In this document: positions 51,132 to 59,346 of the stretch, piece after piece
Numbering within the stretch: the stretch's first letter is position 1
Layout of the letters: each line of letters opens with the position of its first letter
NCBI RefSeq assembly: GCF_023544445.1
Contig: NZ_JALPVJ010000008.1
Span: 372,001 to 436,000 of the forward strand
Length of the DNA: 64,000 nucleotides
DNA from: Actinoplanes sp. M2I2
GTDB lineage: Bacteria; Actinomycetota; Actinomycetes; Mycobacteriales; Micromonosporaceae
Direction: 5' to 3'
Notes under the pieces: generated by a model
Databases searched by the model: none
Seen by the model: the letters and a program-made list of their open reading frames with translations, nothing else
What the model was told of the DNA's origin: nothing
Translations under genes and position numbers: made by a program

Positions 51132-52543
51132 TCCTGACGCCCAAGCCACGCCGCAAGATCCGTATCGGGCTGGTGGCCGGCGGGCTCGGCACGTACTGGC
51201 CGCAGTTCCCGCATCTGCTTCCCCAGCTCGAGGAATCCGCCCGGTACGTCTCCGAGCGCTTCCAGGAGATGGACGCCGAGGTCACCGACGTCGGCTTCAT
51301 CTCGGACGCGCAGGAGGGCACAGCCGCGGCCGAGAAGCTGCGCCGGGCCGACTGCGACCTGATCGTGCTGTTCCTGACCACCTATCTGACGTCGTCGATG
51401 GTGCTGCCGATCGCGCAGCGCGCCAACAGCCCGGTGCTCGTCATCGACCTGCAGCCGACCGAGCGGATGGACCACGCCTCGTTCGACACCGGCGCCTGGC
51501 TGGCCTATTGCGGGCAGTGCCCGGTGCCCGAGGTCGGCAACCTGTTCCGCCGCGCGGGCATTCCGTTCCGCTCGGTCACCGGCTGGCTGCGGCAGGAGTC
51601 GGCGTGGGCGCGCATCTCCCGGTGGATCACCGCCGCCCGGGTGCGGGCCGCCCTGCGCGAGGCCCGGCACGGCCTGATGGGCCACCTCTATCCCGGGATG
51701 CTCGACGTGTCGACCGATCTGACCCTGCTGCCCACCACGTTCGGCTCGCACGTCGAGGTGCTCGAGTTCGACGACCTGCGCGAGCGCGCGCTGGCCGTCA
51801 CCGACGACGAGGTCGCCGAGCGGATGGAGCTGGCCCGCAAGATCTTCGTGGTGGACGACTCGGTCGACCAGGACGACTTCGCCTGGGGCGCGCGGGTCTC
51901 GGTGGGCCTCGACCGCCTGGCCGACGACTTCGACCTGGACAGCCTGGCCTACTACCACCGCGGGCTGGCCGGCGAGCAGCACGAGCGGCTGGGCGCCGGC
52001 ATGATCCTGGGCGCGTCGCTGCTGACCGCCCGCGGCATCCCGGCCACCGGCGAGTACGAGCTGCGGACCACGGTCGCCCAGCTGGCCACCCAGGTCGCCG
52101 GGGCGGGCGGGTCGTTCTGCGAGATCCAGGCGCTCAACTTCGAGGACAACGTGGTCGAGATGGGTCACGACGGGCCGGCCCACCTCGCGGTCAGCTCCCG
52201 GCAGCCGTTGCTGCGCGGCCTCGGCGTCTATCACGGCAAGCGCGGCTGGGGGGTGAGCGTCGAGTTCGACGTACGCCCGGGGCCGGTGACCCTGCTCGGG
52301 CTGGGTCAGGACCGGGACGGCTCGCTGTCGTTCATCGCCGGCGAGGGCACCGTGGTCGAGGGGCCGCTGCTGGCGATCGGCAACACCACGAGCCGGGTCG
52401 ACTTCGGCCGTGACCCCGGCGAGTGGGTCGACGACTGGAGCGCGTCCGGCGTCGGCCACCACTGGTCGCTGTCGCTGGGGCACCGCGCCGCCGACTACCG
52501 GGCCGCCGCGAGCCTGCTGGGCATCGAGTTCCGGCAGGTCTGA
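51128..52543 (+). CDS. L-arabinose/L-fucose isomerase-family protein
   Basis: 471 residues: LVAGGLGTYWPQFPHLLPQL, FLTTYLTSSMVLPIAQRANS, QALNFEDNVVEMGHDGPAHL (Glu and His metal ligands) and TLLGLGQDRDGSLSFIAGEG. The fold is FucI/AraI-like but the sequence departs from true AraA. Its place at the end of the rhamnose/lactate operon (ATGA overlap with lutC) suggests isomerisation of a deoxyhexose or side-product sugar. The exact substrate is unknown. Confidence 0.85.
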   Translation: MILTPKPRRKIRIGLVAGGLGTYWPQFPHLLPQLEESARYVSERFQEMDAEVTDVGFISDAQEGTAAAEKLRRADCDLIVLFLTTYLTSSMVLPIAQRANSPVLVIDLQPTERMDHASFDTGAWLAYCGQCPVPEVGNLFRRAGIPFRSVTGWLRQESAWARISRWITAARVRAALREARHGLMGHLYPGMLDVSTDLTLLPTTFGSHVEVLEFDDLRERALAVTDDEVAERMELARKIFVVDDSVDQDDFAWGARVSVGLDRLADDFDLDSLAYYHRGLAGEQHERLGAGMILGASLLTARGIPATGEYELRTTVAQLATQVAGAGGSFCEIQALNFEDNVVEMGHDGPAHLAVSSRQPLLRGLGVYHGKRGWGVSVEFDVRPGPVTLLGLGQDRDGSLSFIAGEGTVVEGPLLAIGNTTSRVDFGRDPGEWVDDWSASGVGHHWSLSLGHRAADYRAAASLLGIEFRQV

Positions 52544-52561
52544 GGCGGGTATGAAGGGTGC

Positions 52562-53449
52562 ATGACGATCGTCGTGACCACCCCGACCGGACATGTCGGC
52601 TCCCGCGTCGTCCAGGTGCTCGTGCAGGCCGGCGTCCGGCCACGTGTGCTCGTGCGGGACCCGTCCCGCCTGCCCGCCGACCTGCTCCCGCTGGTCGACG
52701 TGGCCCGGGGCGACCTGCGGGACGCTGATTTCGTGGCCGGTGCGGTCGAGGGCGCCGAGACGCTGCTCTGGGTCACCCCCGAGGCGTTCGACGTGCCCGA
52801 CCCGCTGGCCGAGATGGTGGCGATGGGGGAGAACGCGGCGGGCGCCGTACGGGCGGCCGGCGTGCGCCGGGTGCTGCAGATCAGCAGCGTCGGCGCCGAA
52901 CTGCGGCGCGGCGCCGGGCTGATCGACGGGCTCGCCCGCAACGAGGAGCAGCTCGCGTCGGCGGGGGCCGACCTGCTCACCCTGCGCTGCGGCTACTACT
53001 TCACCAACCTGTTCGGCCTGCTCGACGGGCTGCGCGAGGGCGTGCTGACGACCACCGCCCCACCGTCGCGCCGGATGCCGTGGGTCGACCCGCGCGACGT
53101 CGGCGAGGTGGCCGCCGCGCGCCTGCTGGCCGGGTGGTCGGGCTCGTCGGTCCAGGCCGTGCACGGGCCGGCCGACCTGAGCTGGGACGAGGCCGCCGAG
53201 ATCCTGAGCGCGGTGCTGGGCACGCCGGTGTCGGCCGTCCGGATCACCGATGACCAGCTACGCGACGCCCTGATCGGCGCGGGGCTCAGCGAGGCGGCCG
53301 CGTCGGGCATCGCCGGCATGACCTCCGGCATCCCCGACGACTTCGTGCCCGAGCAGAGCCGGGACTTCCGCACCTCGACGCCGACGACCCTGCACTCCTG
53401 GGCCTGCGAAGCGCTGCGCGGGGTCACGGAGGCCTCTACAAAGGATTAA
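52562..53449 (+). CDS. NmrA/NAD(P)H-binding family protein
   Basis: 295 residues. N-terminal Rossmann motif VVTTPTGHVGSRVVQVLVQA with Arg after beta-2 (LVRDPSRLP) for NADP. The atypical SDR layout (RRVLQISSVGAEL, RCGYYFTNLFGLLDGLREGV, MPWVDPRDVGEVAA) matches NmrA-like redox sensors and quinone oxidoreductases. It starts 18 bp after the isomerase gene, so read-through is possible, but no functional link to rhamnose is evident. Confidence 0.85.
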   Translation: MTIVVTTPTGHVGSRVVQVLVQAGVRPRVLVRDPSRLPADLLPLVDVARGDLRDADFVAGAVEGAETLLWVTPEAFDVPDPLAEMVAMGENAAGAVRAAGVRRVLQISSVGAELRRGAGLIDGLARNEEQLASAGADLLTLRCGYYFTNLFGLLDGLREGVLTTTAPPSRRMPWVDPRDVGEVAAARLLAGWSGSSVQAVHGPADLSWDEAAEILSAVLGTPVSAVRITDDQLRDALIGAGLSEAAASGIAGMTSGIPDDFVPEQSRDFRTSTPTTLHSWACEALRGVTEASTKD

Positions 53450-53458
53450 GCTACGTCG

Positions 53459-54250
53459 ATGGTTGACGAGACGCGGGTGCATTCGGCGCGGCGCTACAAC
53501 TACTGGCTGGGCGGCAAGGACAACTTCGCCGTCGATCGCGAGTCGGGTGACCAGATCGCGGCCGCCTTCCCCACGATCCGCACGACCGCGGTGGAGAATC
53601 GGGGCTTCCTGAGGCGCGCGGTCACGTTCCTGGCGGGCGAGGCCGGCATCCGGCAGTTCCTCGACATCGGCACCGGGCTGCCGACGGCGAACAACACCCA
53701 TGAGGTCGCGCAGCGCATCGCTCCCGACGCGCGGGTGGTCTACGTCGACAACGACCCGATGGTGCTGTCCCACGCCCGGGCGCTGCTGACGAGCACGCCC
53801 GAGGGGCGCACGGCCTATCTCGAGGCCGACCTGCGTGACCCCGACAAGATCCTGGCCGACCCGGCGCTGCACGAGATCCTCGACCTCGGCCGGCCGGTCG
53901 CCCTCATGCTGATCGCGGTGCTGCACTTCGTCGAGGGCACCGACAACGCGAGACACATCGTGCGCACTCTGCTCGACGCCCTGCCCTCCGGCAGCTATCT
54001 GGTGCTCAGCAACGGCACCAGCGATTTCGCCGACGCCGAGACCCGCGCCCGGTTCGACGCGCTGGCCAAGCAGGGCCGCCTCGACGCCCACCCGCGGACG
54101 GCCGACGAGGTCCGGTCGTTCGCCGACGGCCTCGAGGTGGTCGAGCCGGGACTGACCGTGGTCAGCGAGTGGCGCGCCGGCGACGAGTCGCAGCCGCGTC
54201 CCACGCCGGCCGAGGTCGCGGTCTACGGCCTCGTCGCGCGCAAGCCCTAG
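53459..54250 (+). CDS. SAM-dependent methyltransferase (DUF574/PF04672 type)
   Basis: 263 residues. The family hallmark VHSARRYNYWLGGKDNFAVD is at the N-terminus, followed by SAM-binding FLDIGTGLPTANNTHEVAQ, VVYVDNDPMVLSHARALL and ALMLIAVLHFVEG. Expanded in actinomycetes; the substrates are mostly unknown. The stop codon lies inside a long inverted repeat. Confidence 0.92.
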   Translation: MVDETRVHSARRYNYWLGGKDNFAVDRESGDQIAAAFPTIRTTAVENRGFLRRAVTFLAGEAGIRQFLDIGTGLPTANNTHEVAQRIAPDARVVYVDNDPMVLSHARALLTSTPEGRTAYLEADLRDPDKILADPALHEILDLGRPVALMLIAVLHFVEGTDNARHIVRTLLDALPSGSYLVLSNGTSDFADAETRARFDALAKQGRLDAHPRTADEVRSFADGLEVVEPGLTVVSEWRAGDESQPRPTPAEVAVYGLVARKP

Positions 54251-54307
54251 GTGCATATCTGGTGGGCCACGCCGCAGCCCCGCGTGACCCACCAGATATG
54301 CCCTAGG
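54246..54307. repeat. 62-nt inverted repeat with a 25-bp stem
   Basis: Left arm CCTAGG-t-GCATATCTGGTGGG-c-CACGC, loop of about nine bases, right arm GCGTG-a-CCCACCAGATATGC-CTAGG. Only one bulged T and one C/A mismatch interrupt the stem. It spans the methyltransferase stop and ends 8 bp before the next gene's GTG. No T-run follows. Confidence 0.85.
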
Positions 54308-54315
54308 CTCGCCGC

Positions 54316-54879
54316 GTGACCACACCTATGCGCGTGCCGCCGTCCGAGCCCGAGCGTGAGCGGGCGGCCGAGCTGCTGCAGAAAGCGTGCGGTGACGGCC
54401 GTTTGACCCTCGAGCAGTTCAGTGTGCGCGTCGGCGCGGTCTGGGCCGCCGAGTCGGCCGACGAGCTGGCCGAGGCCACAGCCGGGCTGAGCCAGACGCC
54501 GATCGTCGGCTCGGCCCGTACGGTCGACAAGGTCGTCACCATCTTCAGCGAGAGCAAGCGCCGCGGCCGGTGGCGGCTGCGCGAGGCCCGTCTCAAGCTG
54601 TTCACGCTGTTCGGCTCGACCGAGCTCGACCTGCGCGAGGTGCTCACCGATCAGGACGTCATCGAGATCGCCGGCTCCTGCACGTTCGGCGAGCTGAAGA
54701 TCATCGTCCCCGAGGGTGTCGAGGTCGACGTCACCGGCACGGTCGTCTTCTCGTCACGCAACCTCCACCTGGCCGCGGTGCCCCGTCTGCCCGGCACCCC
54801 CGAGGTCCAAGTCCACATCACGACCTGGTTCAGCAACGTCGAGGTCGTCTCCCGCCCGTACGCGTTGCCCAAAAGCTAG
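54316..54879 (+). CDS. DUF1707 / LiaF-like domain protein
   Basis: 187 residues. N-terminal DUF1707 (PPSEPERERAAELLQKACGD, RLTLEQFSVRVGAVWAAESA) and a C-terminal beta-rich LiaF-like region (TELDLREVLTDQDVIEIAGS, GELKIIVPEGVEVDVTGTVV). DUF1707 proteins are common small actinobacterial proteins, often membrane- or stress-associated; there is no transmembrane helix here. Converges on the LamG gene with a 4-bp overlap. Confidence 0.85.
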   Translation: MTTPMRVPPSEPERERAAELLQKACGDGRLTLEQFSVRVGAVWAAESADELAEATAGLSQTPIVGSARTVDKVVTIFSESKRRGRWRLREARLKLFTLFGSTELDLREVLTDQDVIEIAGSCTFGELKIIVPEGVEVDVTGTVVFSSRNLHLAAVPRLPGTPEVQVHITTWFSNVEVVSRPYALPKS

Positions 54880-55814
54880 CCGATCCCCACCCAGACCTCG
54901 TCGAGGAGGCCCTGGAACTGGTCGTTGTCGGCGTAGGAGCCCTTGCCACCGATGCTGAACGGCAGACCGTTGCTCACCGACAGGTCGGCCGGCAGCGTGG
55001 CCCGTCCCCGCACGACACCGTCGACCAGAATGCTCAGGCGGGCGCCCGAGCGGCGGCACTCCAGCCTGTGCCAGCGGTCGTCGGCGACCCCGGAGCTGCT
55101 GATCGCGGCGTGGATCGCCGTGCGGCGGTCGTCGACCAGGACGCAGCTCGGCCGGCCGGCGAGCCCGTCGATCTGCAGCTTGTACTGGCTGCCCCGCACC
55201 GAATAGCCCTTCTGCATGACGTTCTCGCCCTTGGTCGTCTGGTCGGCGGCCAGCCGCACCGAGGCGCCGTAGCGCAGCGGTCGCCGGCCCGGGTTGAGCT
55301 CGGTCGTGCTGCCCGCCCGCAGCGCGATCCGCGGGCACGGCTCGTCGCGACAGGGCGGCGGAAAGGCCAGCGCCTTCCCGCCCTTGTGCGCGACCAGCTT
55401 GAAGGCGCCGCCGTTTCGGCTCACCGGGCTGAGGTGATGGCCGTGCCCGGAGACGTCGGCCAGCGGCGCCGGTCCGTCGAAGGTGTAGCGAACCGCCTCC
55501 GCCGACGGCTTGGGCTTACCGGTCGGCCCGGCCGCGCCCGACGTGGGTTTACCCGCTGACCCGGCTGCGGCCGCGGTGGGCTTGCCGGTCGGCCCGGCCG
55601 CGGGCGGCGGCGCGGCGATCGCAGTGATGGCCGCGACGACGGCGTTGCCGCGTGGCGGAGCAGCCGCGGCCCGAGTGGCGCCGGCTGTGCTGTCGCGCGG
55701 CGGGGCAGCGGTCCGAGTCGCGTGGGCTGTGGAGTCGCGTGGCGGGGCGGCGGCGGCCGTCGTCGCGGCGCCGACGGTGAGCAGCAGCGTCAGGCAGATC
55801 GTGAGGCGTCGCAC
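54876..55814 (-). CDS. Secreted LamG/concanavalin-like protein
   Basis: 312 residues from the GTG at 55814. Signal peptide (LTICLTLLLTVGAATTAAAA), then a 75-residue low-complexity region with repeated PPRDSTA-ATR and GPTGKP units, then a LamG-like jelly roll (YTFDGPAPLADVSGHGHHLS, DRWHRLECRRSGARLSILVD, SIGGKGSYADNDQFQGLLDE). It probably binds glycans outside the cell. Directly upstream is a remnant of a propeller gene. Confidence 0.83.
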   Translation of the reverse strand: MRRLTICLTLLLTVGAATTAAAAPPRDSTAHATRTAAPPRDSTAGATRAAAAPPRGNAVVAAITAIAAPPPAAGPTGKPTAAAAGSAGKPTSGAAGPTGKPKPSAEAVRYTFDGPAPLADVSGHGHHLSPVSRNGGAFKLVAHKGGKALAFPPPCRDEPCPRIALRAGSTTELNPGRRPLRYGASVRLAADQTTKGENVMQKGYSVRGSQYKLQIDGLAGRPSCVLVDDRRTAIHAAISSSGVADDRWHRLECRRSGARLSILVDGVVRGRATLPADLSVSNGLPFSIGGKGSYADNDQFQGLLDEVWVGIG

Positions 55815-55818
55815 CGGA

Positions 55819-55983
55819 TCACCCGAAGGACGCGAAGCGCCTCTGGGCCCGGCCCCCGATCGTGGTGAAATCACCACCGGCCGCCACCGCGCCCCGGTTC
55901 ACCACGATCATGCGGGCGCCGACCACGCCGTTGGCCTGCGGCGCCCAGCCGGTGAGCGCACCCGTGCGGTCGGCCGCGGCCGA
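55819..55983 (-). pseudogene. Remnant of a delta-60 propeller gene
   Basis: The last about 50 codons (ALTGWAPQANGVVGARMIVV, GGDFTTIGGRAQRRFASFG) match the C-terminus of the propeller protein at 1431-2546 (LTSWAPTANGVIG, GGDFTTINGQDRRRFAAF) nearly residue for residue. The other repeats and the signal peptide are missing; upstream sequence is unrelated. It stops 4 bp before the LamG start. Confidence 0.72.
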
Positions 55984-56093
55984 CCGCACGGGCGACGCGG
56001 CGCTGGCGACGGCCGTCTGGCGGACATGCTGAAGGATTCGCACGCCGTGTCAACGCGCCACGCGCCCCGAGGATGCGCGCGTTCCGGACGCCC

Positions 56094-57671
56094 TCAGTCC
56101 GGGATGTTGCGCCGGCGCAGGCCCGCGACGCCGGCCGCGGTCAGCAGGGCGGCCACGATCGTCAGCGTCACCAGCGGGGTGGCCGGAGCTGGGCCACCGG
56201 GCAGGTGGGGCACGTGGGTGAACGGGGAGATGTCGAGGAACCATTGGTCGAGCCGCAGGGTCTGGCCGGCCAGCAGGATGAGCAGGCAGATCGCGGGCGG
56301 GGCCCAGGCCACGATCGACAACCGGGGCGCCAGGCCGAAGGTCAGGACAGCCAGGGCGGCCAGCACCCAGACCGCGGGCAACTGCACCACCGGGCCGGCG
56401 ACGATGCCGCCGAGGCCGCCCTCGGGATAGGCCAAGCCGGTGGCCAGCCCCTCGACGGTGAGCACCACGGCCGGGCCGAGCAGCGAGAAGAACAGGTGGG
56501 AACCGGCCCACGCGTAGCGGGACACCGCCGTGCTCAGCACCGCCTCGGCGTGACCGCTCTGCTCCTCGTCCCGCAGCCGCAGCGTGGCCTGCACGGCGTA
56601 GCAGGCGGCGATCAGGCCGACGATGCCCGCCGTACCCGCGAAGTAGCTGTCGACCAGCGTGCTGGAACCACCCAGGCGGGCGAAGATGTCGCCCAGGCTC
56701 TGGTTGTCCGAGGCGATGTCGAGGACGCTGCCGCCCACCGCGCCGAAGATCAGCCCGAGCAGCGCGAACCCGATCGTCCAGCCCAGCAGCAGGCCGCGGT
56801 GCAACCGCCAGGCCAACGCGAACGGGCCGCGCAGGGACGCCCGGGCGGTGGCCGGGCCCAGCCGCGCGGGCAGCAGACCGGCGCCGAAGTCGCGCCGGGT
56901 GAGCAGAACCGCCGCCACGGCGGCCGTCCCGATGGTGAACAGGATCGCGAGCACCGCCGGCCACCAGTCGTTCCCCCCGTACGGGAAGAGGTGCTGGACC
57001 CACCCGACGGGGGACAGCCAGCTCAGCCAGGAGAGCGAACCGTCACCCAGGGCCGAGACGTCGCCGCCCACGCGGAGCACAAAGGACACCCCGAGGGCGA
57101 GGACGGCGATCGACCGGGCGCCACGCGCGCTGCTGGTCAGCTGGGCGGCGATCGCGCCCACGCCGGCGAACGCGCAGCCGGTCAACGCCATCTCGGCGCC
57201 GAAGGCCAGCGACCCCTCGGCCGGCAGGCCCTGCCCGAGCATCGCGGCGGTCAGCACGGCGCCCAGCGCCAGGCTGGCCAGGCAGGTGGTGATCAGCACG
57301 GCGGCCATCGGCGCGGCCCGGCTGATCACCGCGGCGCCGACCAGCTCGGTGCGGCCGGCCTCCTCGTCGGCGCGGGTGTGCCGGACGACCGTGAGCAGCG
57401 CACACAACGCCACCAGAACGGGCAGGAAGCCGGCCCGCCAGGCCACCAGCTCGCCGATCGACGAACCGTGCAGCGGCCCGTACAGCGTCACGAAGCCCGC
57501 GTTGGTCGCGCTGATCTGGGCGTAGCCGACGCGCTCGGCCTCGGTCGGGAACAGCCCCTCGAAGGAGGCCGCGTAACCGGCCGGAACCAGCCCCAGCAGC
57601 ACCACCCACAGCGGCAGGACGACGCGGTCACGGCGCAGGATCAGCCGGATGAGCTTGCCGGTGCCGGTCAT
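56094..57671 (-). CDS. ABC-2-type exporter permease (tetronasin-resistance-like)
   Basis: 525 residues and about 12 membrane helices in two halves (VVLPLWVVLLGLVPAGYAAS, HTRADEEAGRTELVGAAVIS; LLLGWTIGFALLGLIFGAVG, LRDEEQSGHAEAVLSTAVSR). Both halves carry the EE-(A/Q)-G-x-x-E coupling motif of tetronasin-type exporters. Translation coupled to the ATPase gene by ATGA. Likely exports an antibiotic or lipid under TetR control. Confidence 0.9.
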   Translation of the reverse strand: MTGTGKLIRLILRRDRVVLPLWVVLLGLVPAGYAASFEGLFPTEAERVGYAQISATNAGFVTLYGPLHGSSIGELVAWRAGFLPVLVALCALLTVVRHTRADEEAGRTELVGAAVISRAAPMAAVLITTCLASLALGAVLTAAMLGQGLPAEGSLAFGAEMALTGCAFAGVGAIAAQLTSSARGARSIAVLALGVSFVLRVGGDVSALGDGSLSWLSWLSPVGWVQHLFPYGGNDWWPAVLAILFTIGTAAVAAVLLTRRDFGAGLLPARLGPATARASLRGPFALAWRLHRGLLLGWTIGFALLGLIFGAVGGSVLDIASDNQSLGDIFARLGGSSTLVDSYFAGTAGIVGLIAACYAVQATLRLRDEEQSGHAEAVLSTAVSRYAWAGSHLFFSLLGPAVVLTVEGLATGLAYPEGGLGGIVAGPVVQLPAVWVLAALAVLTFGLAPRLSIVAWAPPAICLLILLAGQTLRLDQWFLDISPFTHVPHLPGGPAPATPLVTLTIVAALLTAAGVAGLRRRNIPD

Positions 57672-58558
57672 CGCTCGGCCTGGTACTGCCGCAGGAACAG
57701 CTCCTCGAGCGACGGCGGCTGGCTGACCAGGCTGCGCACACCGACCTGCACGAGCTTGCGCAGGGCCGGTTCGAGCGCGTCGGCGTCGACGTCGAAGCGG
57801 ACCCGGTCGTGGTCGAGCTGGAAATCGTGCACGCCGATCAGCGTGGCCAGCCCGTCGGGTGGCCCGGCCAGCTCGGCCTGGATGGTGGTGCGGGTCAGGT
57901 GACGCATGTCGGTGAGCGTGCCGGTCTCGACCGTGCGGCCGTCCCGGATGATCGTCAGCCGGTCACACAGCGCCTCGACCTCGGCCAGAATGTGGCTGGA
58001 GAGCAGCACCGTACGGTCGCCGCGCCTCTTCTCCTCGAGGACGACCTCGCGGAAGACCTCCTCCATGAGCGGGTCGAGCCCGGAGGTCGGCTCGTCGAGG
58101 ATGAGCAGCTCCACATCGGACGACAGAGCCGCGATCAGCGCGACCTTCTGGCGGTTGCCCTTGGAGTAGGTGCGGCCCTTCTTGCGCGGGTCGAGCTGGA
58201 ACCGGTCGAGCAGCTCGGCCTTGCGCCGCAGGTCGAGCCCGCCGCGCAGCCGCCCGAGCAGGTCGATGACCTCGCCGCCGGTCAGGGTGGGCCAGAGCGT
58301 GACGTCGCCCGGCACGTAGGCCAGGCGGCGGTGCAGCGCGGTCGCCTCGCTCCACGGATCGCCGCCGAGCAGGCGGACCGTCCCGCCGTTGTGCCGCATC
58401 AGGCCGAGCAGGATGCGGATGGTCGTGGTCTTGCCGGCCCCGTTGGGACCGAGGAATCCGTGCACCTCGCCGGTGGCGACGTGCAGATCGAGCCCGTCGA
58501 GGGCGGTGACCTTGCCGAATCGTTTGACGATCCCCGTGGCGTCGATGGCCTCGGTCAT
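57668..58558 (-). CDS. ABC exporter ATP-binding protein
   Basis: 296 residues from the ATG at 58558. Walker A GFLGPNGAGKTTTIR, signature-like YSKGNRQKVALIAAL, Walker B LLILDEPTSGLD and switch His in VLLSSHILAEVEAL. A C-terminal extension of about 80 residues is typical of drug and lantibiotic exporter ATPases. The signature has S-K-G-N instead of L-S-G-G, as in the tetronasin/TnrB group. Overlaps tetR and the permease by ATGA at each side. Confidence 0.93.
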   Translation of the reverse strand: MTEAIDATGIVKRFGKVTALDGLDLHVATGEVHGFLGPNGAGKTTTIRILLGLMRHNGGTVRLLGGDPWSEATALHRRLAYVPGDVTLWPTLTGGEVIDLLGRLRGGLDLRRKAELLDRFQLDPRKKGRTYSKGNRQKVALIAALSSDVELLILDEPTSGLDPLMEEVFREVVLEEKRRGDRTVLLSSHILAEVEALCDRLTIIRDGRTVETGTLTDMRHLTRTTIQAELAGPPDGLATLIGVHDFQLDHDRVRFDVDADALEPALRKLVQVGVRSLVSQPPSLEELFLRQYQAER

Positions 58559-59160
58559 GATGGGTCCTCTCCGGCAGCCAGCCGGTCGAGAGCGGCCTGC
58601 GCCCGCAGAGCCTGCTCCGGGGTGATGAGCGATTGGGAGAAGAGATCGAGCGATGCCCGGAGCATGCGCGCCCACGTGGCGGTCTCCGTGACGTCGCTGC
58701 CCAGCGCTCGGGACATCAGGTCACGCATGGTGAACAGCGACATCTTCATGACGGCGAGCACCGCGACGAACGCCTCGGGATCGGCCACCTTGAGATCGGT
58801 GGTGGCCAGCCAGCGGTGGCCGTACTCGAGCATGCGGTCGAACATGGCGGCGCCGGTCGGCGAGCCGTCCATCATGGACCGGATGAGGTAGCGCTGGAGC
58901 ATCTGGACGCGCGGCGTCAGCCCGTCGAGCGTGTCGAACTCGGTGAACCGGCCGCCGGCCCTCGTCAGCTCCCCGAGCGCCCACTCGTCACAAGCGTCCC
59001 GCAGCCCCTCTTTGGAGCCGAAGTGGTGACGCAGCAGCCCCGACGAAACGTCAGCCAGCTGCGCGATGTCACGAATGGTGGCGCCGTCGATCCCACGCTC
59101 CGCGAAGAGCTCGATCGCGGCATCCCGGATCCGTGCGCGTGCGGTCAGATCACTACTCAC
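58555..59160 (-). CDS. TetR-family regulator of the ABC exporter
   Basis: 201 residues. DNA-binding domain ARIRDAAIELFAERGIDGAT and ADVSSGLLRHHFGSKEGLRD; the C-terminal ligand domain is unspecific. The GTG at 59160 is 13 bp from a perfect 16-bp palindrome, a likely operator. First gene of a three-gene operon tightly coupled to its target exporter. Confidence 0.92.
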   Translation of the reverse strand: MSSDLTARARIRDAAIELFAERGIDGATIRDIAQLADVSSGLLRHHFGSKEGLRDACDEWALGELTRAGGRFTEFDTLDGLTPRVQMLQRYLIRSMMDGSPTGAAMFDRMLEYGHRWLATTDLKVADPEAFVAVLAVMKMSLFTMRDLMSRALGSDVTETATWARMLRASLDLFSQSLITPEQALRAQAALDRLAAGEDPS

Positions 59161-59172
59161 TTGTGCAGATTA

Positions 59173-59188
59173 CTACACACGTGTGTAG
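59173..59188. promoter_or_regulatory. TetR operator palindrome
   Basis: CTACACACGTGTGTAG, perfect 16-bp symmetry, just upstream of the tetR-ABC operon start. A plausible autoregulatory site. Confidence 0.75.
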
Positions 59189-59346
59189 CTGGATGTGCCA
59201 ACAATCAGTCAAGATCGATGTCGTGGCTGGGTGGGGGGTACGGACCGCTGCTCACGCCGAGGGCCGCGGCGAGGTGAGCTGGGCGCCGGCGCGCCCAGAA
59301 CGCTCACCCCACCACGGCGACGTGCGTGAGTGGTCGGGCCGGAAAT

